A stretch of 64,000 bases of DNA from JACJXW01 sp964418125 (lineage in GTDB: Bacteria; Bacteroidota; Bacteroidia; Chitinophagales; Saprospiraceae): assembly GCA_964418125.1 (NCBI GenBank), contig CAYQKY010000012.1:1-64000 (forward strand), written 5' to 3'. Under the pieces are notes generated by a model, which was not told the origin of the DNA, searched no databases, and worked only from the letters and a program-made list of their open reading frames with translations. The translations under genes and the position numbers were made by a program. How positions within the stretch are numbered: the stretch's first letter is position 1; each line of letters begins with the position of its first letter. Below are positions 51,874-59,649 of the stretch, piece after piece.

Positions 51874-52455
51874 ATGGAATCATACGAAGTCCATGAATTG
51901 ATCATCAAAAACATGATCTGCAGCCGGTGCCTTAAGGTTGCCCGCCAGGACCTGGAAGCCTTGGGCGTAGAAGTGCTGGAGATGAGACTGGGCAGGGTAA
52001 AGTTTCGCCTTCCAAAAGGAAATGTTTCTCTTTCGCAGGTCGAGAAAATCCTGATGGAAGATGATTTCGAATTCGTTAAAGACAAGGAGGAACAAGCCGC
52101 AGAAAAGATAAAACTGGCTTTAGTCGAAATGGTCAGCAGCCTTCCATTACATCGGGAGAAAAAGCTATCAGACATTCTCGCCGAAAAACTCCACAGGGAC
52201 TACTGGAGCCTGAGCAAGGCCTTTTCTAAAACGGAAGGAATTACCATCGAGCGGTATTTTATCCTGTTGCGGATAGAAAAGGTAAAAGAGCTGATCGAGT
52301 ATGATGAGCTAAATTTTTCAGAGATCGCTTATGAGCTGGGTTATAACAATATCTATCACCTTTCCGGCCAGTTTAAACAAATAGTGGGGATGAGCATGAG
52401 CGAGTACAAACAGCTGAAAGACAAGCCGCGCTCTCCTTTAGACAAGATTTTGTAA
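51874..52455 (+). CDS. HMA-like domain fused to AraC-type regulator
   Basis: The product is 193 residues. Residues ~7-72 look like a heavy-metal-associated ferredoxin-like fold (ELIIKNMICSRCLKVARQDL) with a CxxC site (C16, C19). Residues ~95-185 are an AraC C-terminal DNA-binding domain with two helix-turn-helix units (KLSDILAEKLHRDYWSLSKA; NFSEIAYELGYNNIYHLSGQ). A metal ion on the CxxC could gate DNA binding. It lies inside the copper island between two MITE-like elements and is the only intact regulator there, so it likely controls it. Metal specificity is inference. Confidence 0.8.
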   Translation: MESYEVHELIIKNMICSRCLKVARQDLEALGVEVLEMRLGRVKFRLPKGNVSLSQVEKILMEDDFEFVKDKEEQAAEKIKLALVEMVSSLPLHREKKLSDILAEKLHRDYWSLSKAFSKTEGITIERYFILLRIEKVKELIEYDELNFSEIAYELGYNNIYHLSGQFKQIVGMSMSEYKQLKDKPRSPLDKIL

Positions 52456-52632
52456 ACATTAGCCAAAAGAAGATAAAGGGTTGTGAATAAATTGTTGTAA
52501 ATTAATGATTGTTAAAGGGTTACGATGCACGTGCCCATTTCGCCCCTTCCATATCCTGCCGGCAATTCTCATCGTTTTCGGGGAGGGGCAGGCGGAAAAA
52601 AGCGCTGAAATTCAGTGTCGCAAAAGCCATTT

Positions 52633-52656
52633 TTTTCAATTGCGCGCAATTGAAAA
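52633..52656. repeat. Perfect 24-bp palindrome
   Basis: TTTTCAATTGCGCGCAATTGAAAA is self-complementary. It lies just upstream of the MITE at 52671 and about 180 nt after the HMA-AraC stop. As a dimeric site it could be the operator of an AraC- or MerR-type regulator. It is not followed by a T-run. Confidence 0.5.
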
Positions 52657-52670
52657 GCCTGTTTATTGCC

Positions 52671-52838
52671 TTAGAGCTTGTTTGGGGGCCCATCTTTGAG
52701 CTGCAAAGGCCGCTTTTTTGATGACACTGCGTTGAGAAAATCCTCATTTAGCTACGGCTAAACTTCGGTTTTCCCGCCTTGTTTCATCAAAAAATTGACT
52801 CTTTTCGCTATCAAACCCGGCCTCCAAACAAGCTCTAA
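52671..52838. mobile_element. 168-bp MITE-like element with 20-bp inverted repeats
   Basis: TTAGAGCTTGTTTGGGGGCC (52671-52690) matches the reverse complement of 52819-52838 at 19 of 20 positions. TA is adjacent to the GAGCTTG ends on both sides. The ends differ from those of the element at 51693, so it is a different family. It is non-coding and lies 13 nt before the next gene. Confidence 0.6.
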
Positions 52839-52851
52839 AACAACAACCGAC

Positions 52852-53076
52852 ATGAACAAAAAACGCCTTTTCTGGATGCTGGTTGGCTGTACTTTGCCCC
52901 TCTTGCTGATATTCTTTGCTCCGGCGCTGGGGCTGAGTGAAAATACGGGCCTTTTCCTGTTCATCCTGGCGATGTTTGCCTGCCATTTGCTTATGCCGCA
53001 TGGGCATGGGCAACATGGCGGACAAAGCGACTCAGATAACGAAAAAGAAAAAACTTATGAGCATCATTCACATTAG
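52852..53076 (+). CDS. Small membrane protein with His-rich tail
   Basis: The ATG at 52852 gives 74 residues. Two hydrophobic helices (LFWMLVGCTLPLLLIFFAP; LFLFILAMFACHLLM) are followed by a His/Gly tail PHGHGQHGGQ and HHSH at the end. This is typical of small DUF2933-like membrane proteins near metal genes. It may bind or buffer metal at the membrane. The next gene starts inside its last codons (20-nt overlap). Confidence 0.6.
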   Translation: MNKKRLFWMLVGCTLPLLLIFFAPALGLSENTGLFLFILAMFACHLLMPHGHGQHGGQSDSDNEKEKTYEHHSH

Positions 53077-53350
53077 AAAATTCGGACTGGCGGTTGGCCT
53101 CACCTGGGCCTTGCTCTACCTGGGCTGCGCCCTGGTTATGCTGACTGTCGGCAAGGACGGCACAGTACGATTTTTTAACAGCCTGCTTCATGGCCTGGAC
53201 ACCGCCCCTGTCATCAGAATGGATGTGCCTCTTTACGAAGTGTGCATTGGGCTGGTGGAATCTTTTGTATTGGGATGGCTGGTGGGAGCCTGTGTTGCAG
53301 GTATTTATAATTTCAGTTTAGGGATGGGTACAAAGATTAGAAAATCCTAA
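53057..53350 (+). CDS. Small two-helix membrane protein (DUF5676-like)
   Basis: The ATG at 53057 is inside the previous gene. It gives 97 residues: a helix (KFGLAVGLTWALLYLGCALVM), a central polar part (RFFNSLLHGLDTAPVIRM), and a second helix (VESFVLGWLVGACVAGIYNF). The size and order resemble DUF5676 proteins, which accompany copper and redox genes. Its role is unknown. Confidence 0.6.
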   Translation: MSIIHIRKFGLAVGLTWALLYLGCALVMLTVGKDGTVRFFNSLLHGLDTAPVIRMDVPLYEVCIGLVESFVLGWLVGACVAGIYNFSLGMGTKIRKS

Positions 53351-53361
53351 AAGTTAAAACC

Positions 53362-53697
53362 ATGATCAAGAAAAAGTATCTCAAAAGCAAAGGCCTGTGT
53401 AAAGTTACATTCAGCCTGCCGCTGGACGCAGTTCAAAAAGGGCAGGAAATCCGGGTCGTTGGAGACTTCAATGATTGGAACTGGGAAAACGGGCTGAAAA
53501 TGAAAGCGGCTAAAACTGCTTATCAGGTTACGGTTGATCTCGAGGCCGGCAAGGAGTATGAATTCCGTTACCAGATGGGCGATGGGCAATGGGCGAACGA
53601 CCCTGAAGCTGACGGCTATGCGCCTTCTCCGTATGAGGGGGTGCACAATTGTGTCGTATCGGTGGAGGGAGGCGGTTCGCCCGGCGACAGCAAGTGA
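53362..53697 (+). CDS. CBM48/isoamylase-N-like protein
   Basis: The product is 111 residues. It begins with a basic segment (IKKKYLKSKGLCKVTFSLP) and has the family pattern IRVVGDFNDWNWENGLKMKA and YEFRYQMGDGQWANDPEADG, as in glycogen-branching-enzyme N-terminal and AMPK-type carbohydrate-binding domains. No catalytic domain is attached. It may bind a polysaccharide or a regulatory partner. It lies 11 nt after the previous stop and belongs to the same run. Confidence 0.8.
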   Translation: MIKKKYLKSKGLCKVTFSLPLDAVQKGQEIRVVGDFNDWNWENGLKMKAAKTAYQVTVDLEAGKEYEFRYQMGDGQWANDPEADGYAPSPYEGVHNCVVSVEGGGSPGDSK

Positions 53698-53788
53698 GGA
53701 TCGCCTCATTATTGGGGATAAAAACATTTGACAATGGAATACGCCTATCTTTTCTGGTATCAATTAAAACCTGTTAACAGTTTGTCTC

Positions 53789-55159
53789 ATGCTTAACCAA
53801 TGCCCACATAGCACCGTTTGCCTGCCGGCTACCCGCTTGCCGCGGATCGTAGTCGTCGGAGCGGGCTTCGCCGGCATCAACCTGATAAAGAAACTGCAAA
53901 ACAAAGCGGTGCAGGTGGTTTTGCTGGACAAAAACAACTTCCATCAATTCCAGCCATTGCTGTATCAGGTGGCTATTGCAGGGCTGGAGCCGGACTCTAT
54001 CGTATCGCCTGTCCGGAAGCTGTTCCAGGGGTATAAAAACCTGGTGTACCGCATGGCAGAAGTGGTGCGGGTTGAACCGGAAACAAACCGGGTATTTACA
54101 GACATCGGATGGGTACGCTACGATTACCTGGTTTTAGCCACAGGCAGCAGGACGAACTACTACGGCTTACAGGACTTAGAACGGAATAGCGTGGGCCTTA
54201 AGGATATCCGCGACGCCCTCGATATCCGAAGCTGGATACTGCAGAACCTGGAAGAGGCCACCATTACCTGCGGCCCGAAGGAAAAAGATGCCCTAACCAA
54301 TTTTGTTATCGTCGGGGGCGGCCCTGCCGGCGTAGAGCTGGCAGGCGCCCTCGCCGAGTTCAGGCGTTACCTCCTGAATAAAGACTATCCGGAGATCGCT
54401 ACGGGATGGATGAAAATATACCTGGTTGAGGCAGCCGGCCGCTTGCTGCCGGCGATGTCCGAAAAGGCGTCCGGGCACGCGCTGAAAGTGTTGAAGGCTC
54501 TGGATATCGAGATCGTGCTCAACACCTCGGTAACCGCGTATGACGGCACTAATGTGCAGCTAAGTAACAAAAACAGCCTGGTAGCTCGTATGCTCGCCTG
54601 GACAGCCGGAGTGAAAGGTGAGGTTCCTTCCGGTTTGAAAGGCAGCGCCCTTGCCAAAGGCAACCGCCTGAAGGTTGACGGCTACAACCGGCTGGAGAAT
54701 TACGATAACATATTTGCCATTGGAGATGTGGCGGCTATGGCCTCTCCGGACAGGGCCCAGGGGCACAATATGGTGGCGCAAGTCGCTATACAGCAAGGAA
54801 AACTGTTGGCGGAAAACCTGTTGCATTACATCAAACATGGTGAGTTCAGGAAGGCTTTCCGTTATAAGGATAAAGGCAGCATGTCTGCAATAGGCATGAA
54901 AAATGCAGTGGCCGAGATCGGCGGGGCAATCTGGAAAGGCTGGTTCGCCTGGCTGCTATGGTCAACGGTTCACCTGTTTTCCATAATCGGTTTAAAGAAC
55001 AAGCTCATGGTTGCCGTCAATTGGATGACGCGCTATTTGACTTATGAAAAAGCCAACCGGCTGATCATCCGGAAATTCAAACCGGCAGGTGAGACGAGAG
55101 GCCCGGCCGGAAAAGACAAACGCAAGAAGGAAATATCCGCTGAAGGTATTCCAAAATAA
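53789..55159 (+). CDS. ndh: Type II NADH dehydrogenase (NDH-2)
   Basis: The product is 456 residues. The FAD motif VVVGAGFAGINL (22-33) and the second Rossmann motif VIVGGGPAGVELAGAL (near 173-188) are clear, with DNIFAIGDVAAM at the C-terminal FAD site. A C-terminal hydrophobic helix (WKGWFAWLLWSTVHLFSI) would bind the membrane. It oxidises NADH and reduces quinone without pumping protons. The N-terminal ~18 residues before the Rossmann strand are unusual. It precedes the Met-rich lipoprotein and the cytochromes. Confidence 0.88.
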   Translation: MLNQCPHSTVCLPATRLPRIVVVGAGFAGINLIKKLQNKAVQVVLLDKNNFHQFQPLLYQVAIAGLEPDSIVSPVRKLFQGYKNLVYRMAEVVRVEPETNRVFTDIGWVRYDYLVLATGSRTNYYGLQDLERNSVGLKDIRDALDIRSWILQNLEEATITCGPKEKDALTNFVIVGGGPAGVELAGALAEFRRYLLNKDYPEIATGWMKIYLVEAAGRLLPAMSEKASGHALKVLKALDIEIVLNTSVTAYDGTNVQLSNKNSLVARMLAWTAGVKGEVPSGLKGSALAKGNRLKVDGYNRLENYDNIFAIGDVAAMASPDRAQGHNMVAQVAIQQGKLLAENLLHYIKHGEFRKAFRYKDKGSMSAIGMKNAVAEIGGAIWKGWFAWLLWSTVHLFSIIGLKNKLMVAVNWMTRYLTYEKANRLIIRKFKPAGETRGPAGKDKRKKEISAEGIPK

Positions 55160-55191
55160 CAATAGACAACACAAATTATTATCAAAAAATA

Positions 55192-55686
55192 ATGATGATG
55201 AAAAAACTAATGTTCTTATCCCTGTTTGCTGTAATCCTTTTAATGGCTGGTTGCACCCAGCAGGCAGGCGTCAATGCGATGCTGGAAAATGCGGAAACGA
55301 AGGACAAAGTATTTTCCACTATTCTGGACGACCACGAACTGATGACGGAGTTCATGAACAAAATGATGTCGAACGAACACGCCATGATGATGATGCAGGG
55401 CAACGAAGACATGATGGGCATGATGATGAAAGAAGACAATATGATGCAAATGATGAAGGACAAACCGGAGATGATGCACAATATGATGGGCGGCATGATG
55501 AAGGATGGAAAGATGTTGGCCCACATGATGCAGATGATGAACCAGGAAGGCATGATGAGCGAAGAGTGCATGCAATCCTGTATGCAAATGATGACAGATA
55601 AGGGCATGTCGATGGAAATGGGTATGATGGGTACTGAAAGCAAAGGGCAGGAGGATGCCAGCGAAAGCCATGATTCACATCACTAA
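55192..55686 (+). CDS. Met-rich lipoprotein, copper-binding-like
   Basis: The product is 164 residues. A lipobox LLMAGC (about residue 21) is followed by an N-terminal acidic helix and a long Met-rich part with repeated MM and MxxM motifs (MMMMQGNEDMMGMMMKED; MMHNMMGGMMKDGKMLAHMM). The end is His/Asp-rich (SHDSHH). Methionine clusters are Cu(I) ligands, so it is a likely periplasmic copper buffer. Starts at 55192, 55195 and 55198 are in frame. The minus-strand His-rich frame opposite it is a shadow, because CAT is the complement of ATG. Confidence 0.8.
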   Translation: MMMKKLMFLSLFAVILLMAGCTQQAGVNAMLENAETKDKVFSTILDDHELMTEFMNKMMSNEHAMMMMQGNEDMMGMMMKEDNMMQMMKDKPEMMHNMMGGMMKDGKMLAHMMQMMNQEGMMSEECMQSCMQMMTDKGMSMEMGMMGTESKGQEDASESHDSHH

Positions 55687-55743
55687 AAAATGGATTGGGT
55701 ATAAGAAGGATAAGTAAGGATCTTTAAATAAAAAATTCTAAAG

Positions 55744-56172
55744 ATGGACAATGTATTCTGCAGGAGGGGTGCATTCACCCTCCGGGCGGCCTTGGTTGTT
55801 TTTTGCCTGATCTTCTGGGGAACGGCCGACTTTGCCTTCGGGCAAACCACCTGGACGGCGCCCGCCGGCGCCAATAGCTACAAGAACCCATACCAGGGCA
55901 ACGCCAATGCTACAGCAGCAGGAAAAAGCTTGTATAAACAACTCTGCTCCATTTGCCACGGCGACAAGGGTAAGGGTGACGGGCTGGCGGGTATGGCCCT
56001 GAATCCGCGCCCCGCCAACTTTACCAGCAAGCGTGTTCAGGCACAAACCGACGGCGCCATTTACTGGAAGATAACAGAAGGCAAACCTCCCATGGCATCC
56101 TATAAGGAAGCGCTTCCCGAACAGCAACGATGGCAGTTGGTGAACTATATCCGGCAATTAGGCGGCAAATAG
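55744..56172 (+). CDS. Cytochrome c, class I-like
   Basis: The product is 142 residues. A signal helix (AALVVFCLIFWGTADFAFG) precedes CSICHGDKGKGDG, with haem ligands C68, C71 and H72. PPMASYKEALPEQQRWQLVN gives the distal Met and the C-terminal helix typical of c6/c555-like cytochromes. It carries electrons in the periplasm, probably to or from the oxidases of this island. It lies 57 nt after the Met-rich gene. Confidence 0.85.
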   Translation: MDNVFCRRGAFTLRAALVVFCLIFWGTADFAFGQTTWTAPAGANSYKNPYQGNANATAAGKSLYKQLCSICHGDKGKGDGLAGMALNPRPANFTSKRVQAQTDGAIYWKITEGKPPMASYKEALPEQQRWQLVNYIRQLGGK

Positions 56173-56214
56173 CCCATCGGGCAATTAAATCCATTCAAAC
56201 AAAAAAATAAAGCC

Positions 56215-57429
56215 ATGCAAAACCTCTACCGACAAATATTGCTGCTGGTGCTGATTGGGTTCAGTATACATTTGAATGCTCAACAGGATTCTGTCAGCCA
56301 GGTTCTTTCCACTTTGGATATGCAAACAACACAGTTGCCCAAAGCAACCACGAATGACTGGAAACCTGGTAAGAGCCGTTATTTGCTCCGGGGCTATGCC
56401 CATTCGGGCTTAGAACTTACGGATGAAGAATTCACTTTTGTTGGAGGGTCTTTCAACCCGCTATTGATCTTTCGTCAATCCGACCGGCTGCTTTTCGAAG
56501 GCGAGTTGGAGTTGGAACTGGAAGGCAACGAATTGCACCTGGGGCTTGAATACGCGAACATGTCCTACCTGCTCACAAAATCACTGACCTTCAGGGCGGG
56601 GAAAATCCTTATTCCTTTCGGCACTTTCATCCCTAACCTGCACCCTGCCTGGATCAATAAGTTTCCAACCCGCCCCCTGGGGGCAGGGCATGATGGCCTT
56701 TTGCCGGGAGCAGACATTGGCCTGGAACTGAGAGGCGCCGCTTATCTCGGCCCGGTCAAAACCAACTACTCTGTATATGCGATCAATGGCCCGCAGCTCA
56801 ACGACGGCAGTATGGAACCTGAAGAAGGGGGAATACTGCACTACGAAATCGTTCCGGACAATAATAAAAACAAAGCGGTTGGCGGGCGGGTCGGTTTTTT
56901 CCCGATGAGCAATTCCGCCCTGGAAATTGGCTTGTCGGCCCTGTACGGAAAAGTGGGAGATAAGGATTCTAAGTATGAAGATGTGGCAGCGCTATTATAC
57001 GCCCTGGATCTGTCTTATGTACGGAACCTGCCTGGAATCAGCAGCGTGCTGGATATAAAAGCTCAGTATTCTGTAACCGATGTGGAAGAGGCCGAATTCC
57101 CGGAACCGGATGAGCCGGGTGAATTTCACACTTTTGACAACAAAAGCACAACCTGGTTTGCACAGCTTTCCCTTCGCCCGGCATTCGTTGAAAACAAGTT
57201 CATCCAGAACCTGGAAATAGCCGGAAGGTATTCCTCGCTGAGGACACCTGAAGGGGCGCCCTGGGAAGTTGACCAGAAGCAATGGGAGGTCGGGTTGAAC
57301 TACTGGCTCGATTGGCGGACGCTCTTCAAATTCTCCTATCGCACCATCAGTGGCGAGGCCGGAGAGCATGGAGGAGAACCCAGTGAAACAGGCGATGCCT
57401 TCTTCATCCACTGGGCTATAGGATTCTGA
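56215..57429 (+). CDS. Outer-membrane porin-like beta-barrel
   Basis: The product is 404 residues. A signal peptide (YRQILLLVLIGFSIHLNA) is followed by many amphipathic strands rich in aromatic and Gly residues (RYLLRGYAHSGLELTDEEFT; SYLLTKSLTFRAGKILIPFG; FKFSYRTISGEA) and an end FFIHWAIGF. The C-terminal Phe and aromatic alternation fit an outer-membrane barrel of porin type. The fold call is good, but the substrate is unknown. It lies 42 nt after the cytochrome. Confidence 0.75.
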   Translation: MQNLYRQILLLVLIGFSIHLNAQQDSVSQVLSTLDMQTTQLPKATTNDWKPGKSRYLLRGYAHSGLELTDEEFTFVGGSFNPLLIFRQSDRLLFEGELELELEGNELHLGLEYANMSYLLTKSLTFRAGKILIPFGTFIPNLHPAWINKFPTRPLGAGHDGLLPGADIGLELRGAAYLGPVKTNYSVYAINGPQLNDGSMEPEEGGILHYEIVPDNNKNKAVGGRVGFFPMSNSALEIGLSALYGKVGDKDSKYEDVAALLYALDLSYVRNLPGISSVLDIKAQYSVTDVEEAEFPEPDEPGEFHTFDNKSTTWFAQLSLRPAFVENKFIQNLEIAGRYSSLRTPEGAPWEVDQKQWEVGLNYWLDWRTLFKFSYRTISGEAGEHGGEPSETGDAFFIHWAIGF

Positions 57430-57453
57430 TTGCTCACTGTAAAATCAACCATC

Positions 57454-57723
57454 ATGAAAAAGATACCGATCGTCATAGGCTTGTTTGCGACCTTCACTGT
57501 AGCCGCCATTATCAATAGTTGTGCTACAACCAATGATATGGCAGCACTTAAATCAGGCGCCCAGTTGTGGGGAGAAAACTGCCTGCGCTGCCACAACGCC
57601 CCTTCGCCTGAAACTTTCAGCGATACAGAATGGGACGTAGCAATAATGCATATGCGGGTGCGGGCGAACCTGACAGAGGACGAGGCGGCCAAGATCGCCG
57701 AGTTCCTGAAGACGGCTAATTGA
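57454..57723 (+). CDS. Small c-type cytochrome lipoprotein
   Basis: The ATG at 57454 gives 89 residues; a TTG at 57430 would add eight. A lipobox AIINSC (Cys 23) suggests anchoring. The haem motif CLRCH (C43, C46, H47) is followed by AIMHMRVRANLTEDEAAKIA, which offers a Met ligand. The family looks like short quinohaemoprotein-type or c-type subunits of about 80 residues. It lies between the porin and the methyltransferase-like gene. Confidence 0.8.
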   Translation: MKKIPIVIGLFATFTVAAIINSCATTNDMAALKSGAQLWGENCLRCHNAPSPETFSDTEWDVAIMHMRVRANLTEDEAAKIAEFLKTAN

Positions 57724-57745
57724 TAAACCTTTTAAAAATACAGCC

Positions 57746-58414
57746 ATGCACGGAGTAGATTACGGCGGTTATGCCTACGGCTTTTGGACTACAGTCCTGT
57801 TCGTTTTTCTGATCTTCCTGTTCGTCGTGTTTAGCTATGTCAGGCCCAAGGAGAAGTTCGAGTGGCGCTCGATGGGAGTATTCATTGGTTTCCTGGCGGC
57901 GCTTTTCACCGAAATGTATGGTTTTCCCTTAACCATTTACCTGTTGACAAGCTGGCTGGGCAGTAACTATCCGGTGCTCGACCCGTTTTCCCATTCCAGC
58001 GGCCATTTGGTGCTGGTATTCCTGGGCTTGTCTCATTCCACCGTAGCGATGTCCATCCTGCATATCATTACGAATGGAATTATTTTCTTCGGCGTCTACA
58101 TCATTTACCTGGGCTGGAAGAAAATATACCATGCTACAGAAGAACAGTTGGTTACAGACGGAATATACGCCCATATCCGGCACCCGCAGTACGCGGGAAT
58201 GATGCTGATCACGATAGGTTTTCTCATCCAGTGGCCAACGATCATCACACTGGCTATGTGGCCTGTTTTGCTATTCCTTTACTACCGCCTGTCGAAATAC
58301 GAAGAGAAAAAACTTGCGGCAAAGTTCGGGCAGGAATTTTACAGTTACCGAGCAAAGGTGCCTGCAGTAATTCCCCAGTTTGGCCGGGGAGAAGGAAAAG
58401 CTAAGCACTATTAG
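57746..58414 (+). CDS. Isoprenylcysteine-methyltransferase/PEMT-like membrane protein
   Basis: The product is 222 residues with about six membrane helices (WTTVLFVFLIFLFVVFSYV; IITNGIIFFGVYIIYLGWK). The conserved ICMT-family pattern GIYAHIRHPQYAGMMLITIG is present, as is EEKKLAAKFGQEFYSYRAKV near the end. Proteins of this type transfer methyl groups from S-adenosylmethionine, or are unassigned relatives such as NnrU-like proteins. It lies 22 nt after the cytochrome gene. Confidence 0.75.
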   Translation: MHGVDYGGYAYGFWTTVLFVFLIFLFVVFSYVRPKEKFEWRSMGVFIGFLAALFTEMYGFPLTIYLLTSWLGSNYPVLDPFSHSSGHLVLVFLGLSHSTVAMSILHIITNGIIFFGVYIIYLGWKKIYHATEEQLVTDGIYAHIRHPQYAGMMLITIGFLIQWPTIITLAMWPVLLFLYYRLSKYEEKKLAAKFGQEFYSYRAKVPAVIPQFGRGEGKAKHY

Positions 58415-58437
58415 TAAATAACCAAAAATCCTGAAAA

Positions 58438-59364
58438 ATGAAAAGAAAAGAGGAAGATCGGCCGAGAAGGGATTTTTTGAATAAAAGCGCAAACTCTATT
58501 GCCGCGGTTATTGCCGCCGGATGGCTCTCTACCCTTCAACAATGCCGGGATCTGGAAACCGGCGAAAAAGAAGAATTGCTTTCCCCGGAAGGGGAAATAG
58601 TTGAAGTCGATACAGCGTATATCCGTAAAGTGGTACCTGATGTTCCCTTGTCGCAACACAAAGTCAGACACAGCATACCAGGAAGAAAATGGGTAATGGT
58701 CTTTGACCTGTCCCGGTGCAAAGGAGCGGGCAAATGCCTTAGCGCCTGCTCCAAGATGCATTATCTGCCTCCTCAGAGAAGCTATATCACGCTCACTAAA
58801 ATGAAGGACGCCAAGCTTTCCTCCCCTTACTGGATGCCATCCCTGTGTTTTCATTGCGACAGCCCTCCCTGTGTAAAAGTATGCCCGGTTGACGCCACCT
58901 TCAAACTATCCGATGGCATAGTGAATATCGATAATGAACGGTGCATCGGCTGCCGGTTCTGCATGGTGGCCTGCCCGTATGCACAAAGGGTCTTTAACTG
59001 GGGAGAGGAGAGTTATGAGCTCACACCCGGACAACTGGCGCAAATGACGCAGAAGGAGGTATGTGCTCCGCATAGGCCCGGAACGGTAGAGAAATGCGAC
59101 TTCTGCCCCCATAACCTGGTAAAAGATATGCTGCCGGACTGTGTAACCGGCTGCCCCTACGGAGCAATTTACTTCGGTGATGAAAATGAAGATTCGGTTT
59201 CCAACGGAAGAGAAGAGGCCCGGTTGGGCGAAATGTTAAAGGATAATGCCGGGTACAGGTATCTCGAAGAACTGGGCACCAGGCCCCGGGTGTATTACCT
59301 GCCGCCCGTCGACCGGATGTTCCCTTTCGAAGACAGGGAATTGCCTCTGACGGAGTATTTATAA
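58438..59364 (+). CDS. Tat-exported 4x[4Fe-4S] ferredoxin-like subunit (DmsB/NrfC/PsrB type)
   Basis: The product is 308 residues. It begins with a twin-arginine-like motif (RPRRDFLNKSA) and a hydrophobic core ending in LQQC. Four Cys clusters follow: CKGAGKCLSACSKMHY, CFHCDSPPCVKVCPV, CIGCRFCMVACPYA and CDFCPHNLVKDMLPDCVTGC. This is the electron-transfer subunit of molybdopterin oxidoreductases and relatives. In the first cluster the usual CxxC spacing is replaced by C-x5-C. Neither a molybdopterin subunit nor an NrfD-type membrane partner is nearby. Confidence 0.85.
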   Translation: MKRKEEDRPRRDFLNKSANSIAAVIAAGWLSTLQQCRDLETGEKEELLSPEGEIVEVDTAYIRKVVPDVPLSQHKVRHSIPGRKWVMVFDLSRCKGAGKCLSACSKMHYLPPQRSYITLTKMKDAKLSSPYWMPSLCFHCDSPPCVKVCPVDATFKLSDGIVNIDNERCIGCRFCMVACPYAQRVFNWGEESYELTPGQLAQMTQKEVCAPHRPGTVEKCDFCPHNLVKDMLPDCVTGCPYGAIYFGDENEDSVSNGREEARLGEMLKDNAGYRYLEELGTRPRVYYLPPVDRMFPFEDRELPLTEYL

Positions 59365-59382
59365 AAAATAAAAAGAGTGGAC

Positions 59383-59649
59383 ATGAAAACAGTAAATGCT
59401 GAAAACAAACTTTTTCAGGCGCCAGCCGATAAAGAAAGGCTATTTGAAGCGCTGGAAAACGATGAGCAATTCCTGAAAGAAACCCTGGAAGTCATTTTGA
59501 CAGTAGCTATCTCCGACCCCAAGCTGACGTCTGAGGTGGCGCAGCTTATCGAAACCGATTATAAAGAGCTGTACCTGGCCATCTTTAGAGATATGCTGAT
59601 GGAGGCCAGTTCATCATCCGGGCCAATGGGTTGCTGTAAGGATTTATGA
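59383..59649 (+). CDS. Small acidic helical protein, unknown function
   Basis: The ATG at 59383 gives 88 residues (GTG at 59377 would add two). The sequence is helical and acidic (KERLFEALENDEQFLKETLE; DYKELYLAIFRDMLMEASSS) and ends GCCKDL, a vicinal Cys pair that could bind metal. No family is recognised. Its stop overlaps the start of the GAPDH gene by 4 nt. Confidence 0.6.
   Translation: MKTVNAENKLFQAPADKERLFEALENDEQFLKETLEVILTVAISDPKLTSEVAQLIETDYKELYLAIFRDMLMEASSSSGPMGCCKDL

Noticed and set aside
55240..55671. Long His-rich minus-strand frame
   Set aside because: CAT is the reverse complement of ATG, so the Met-rich gene on the plus strand produces an apparent His-rich antisense frame.
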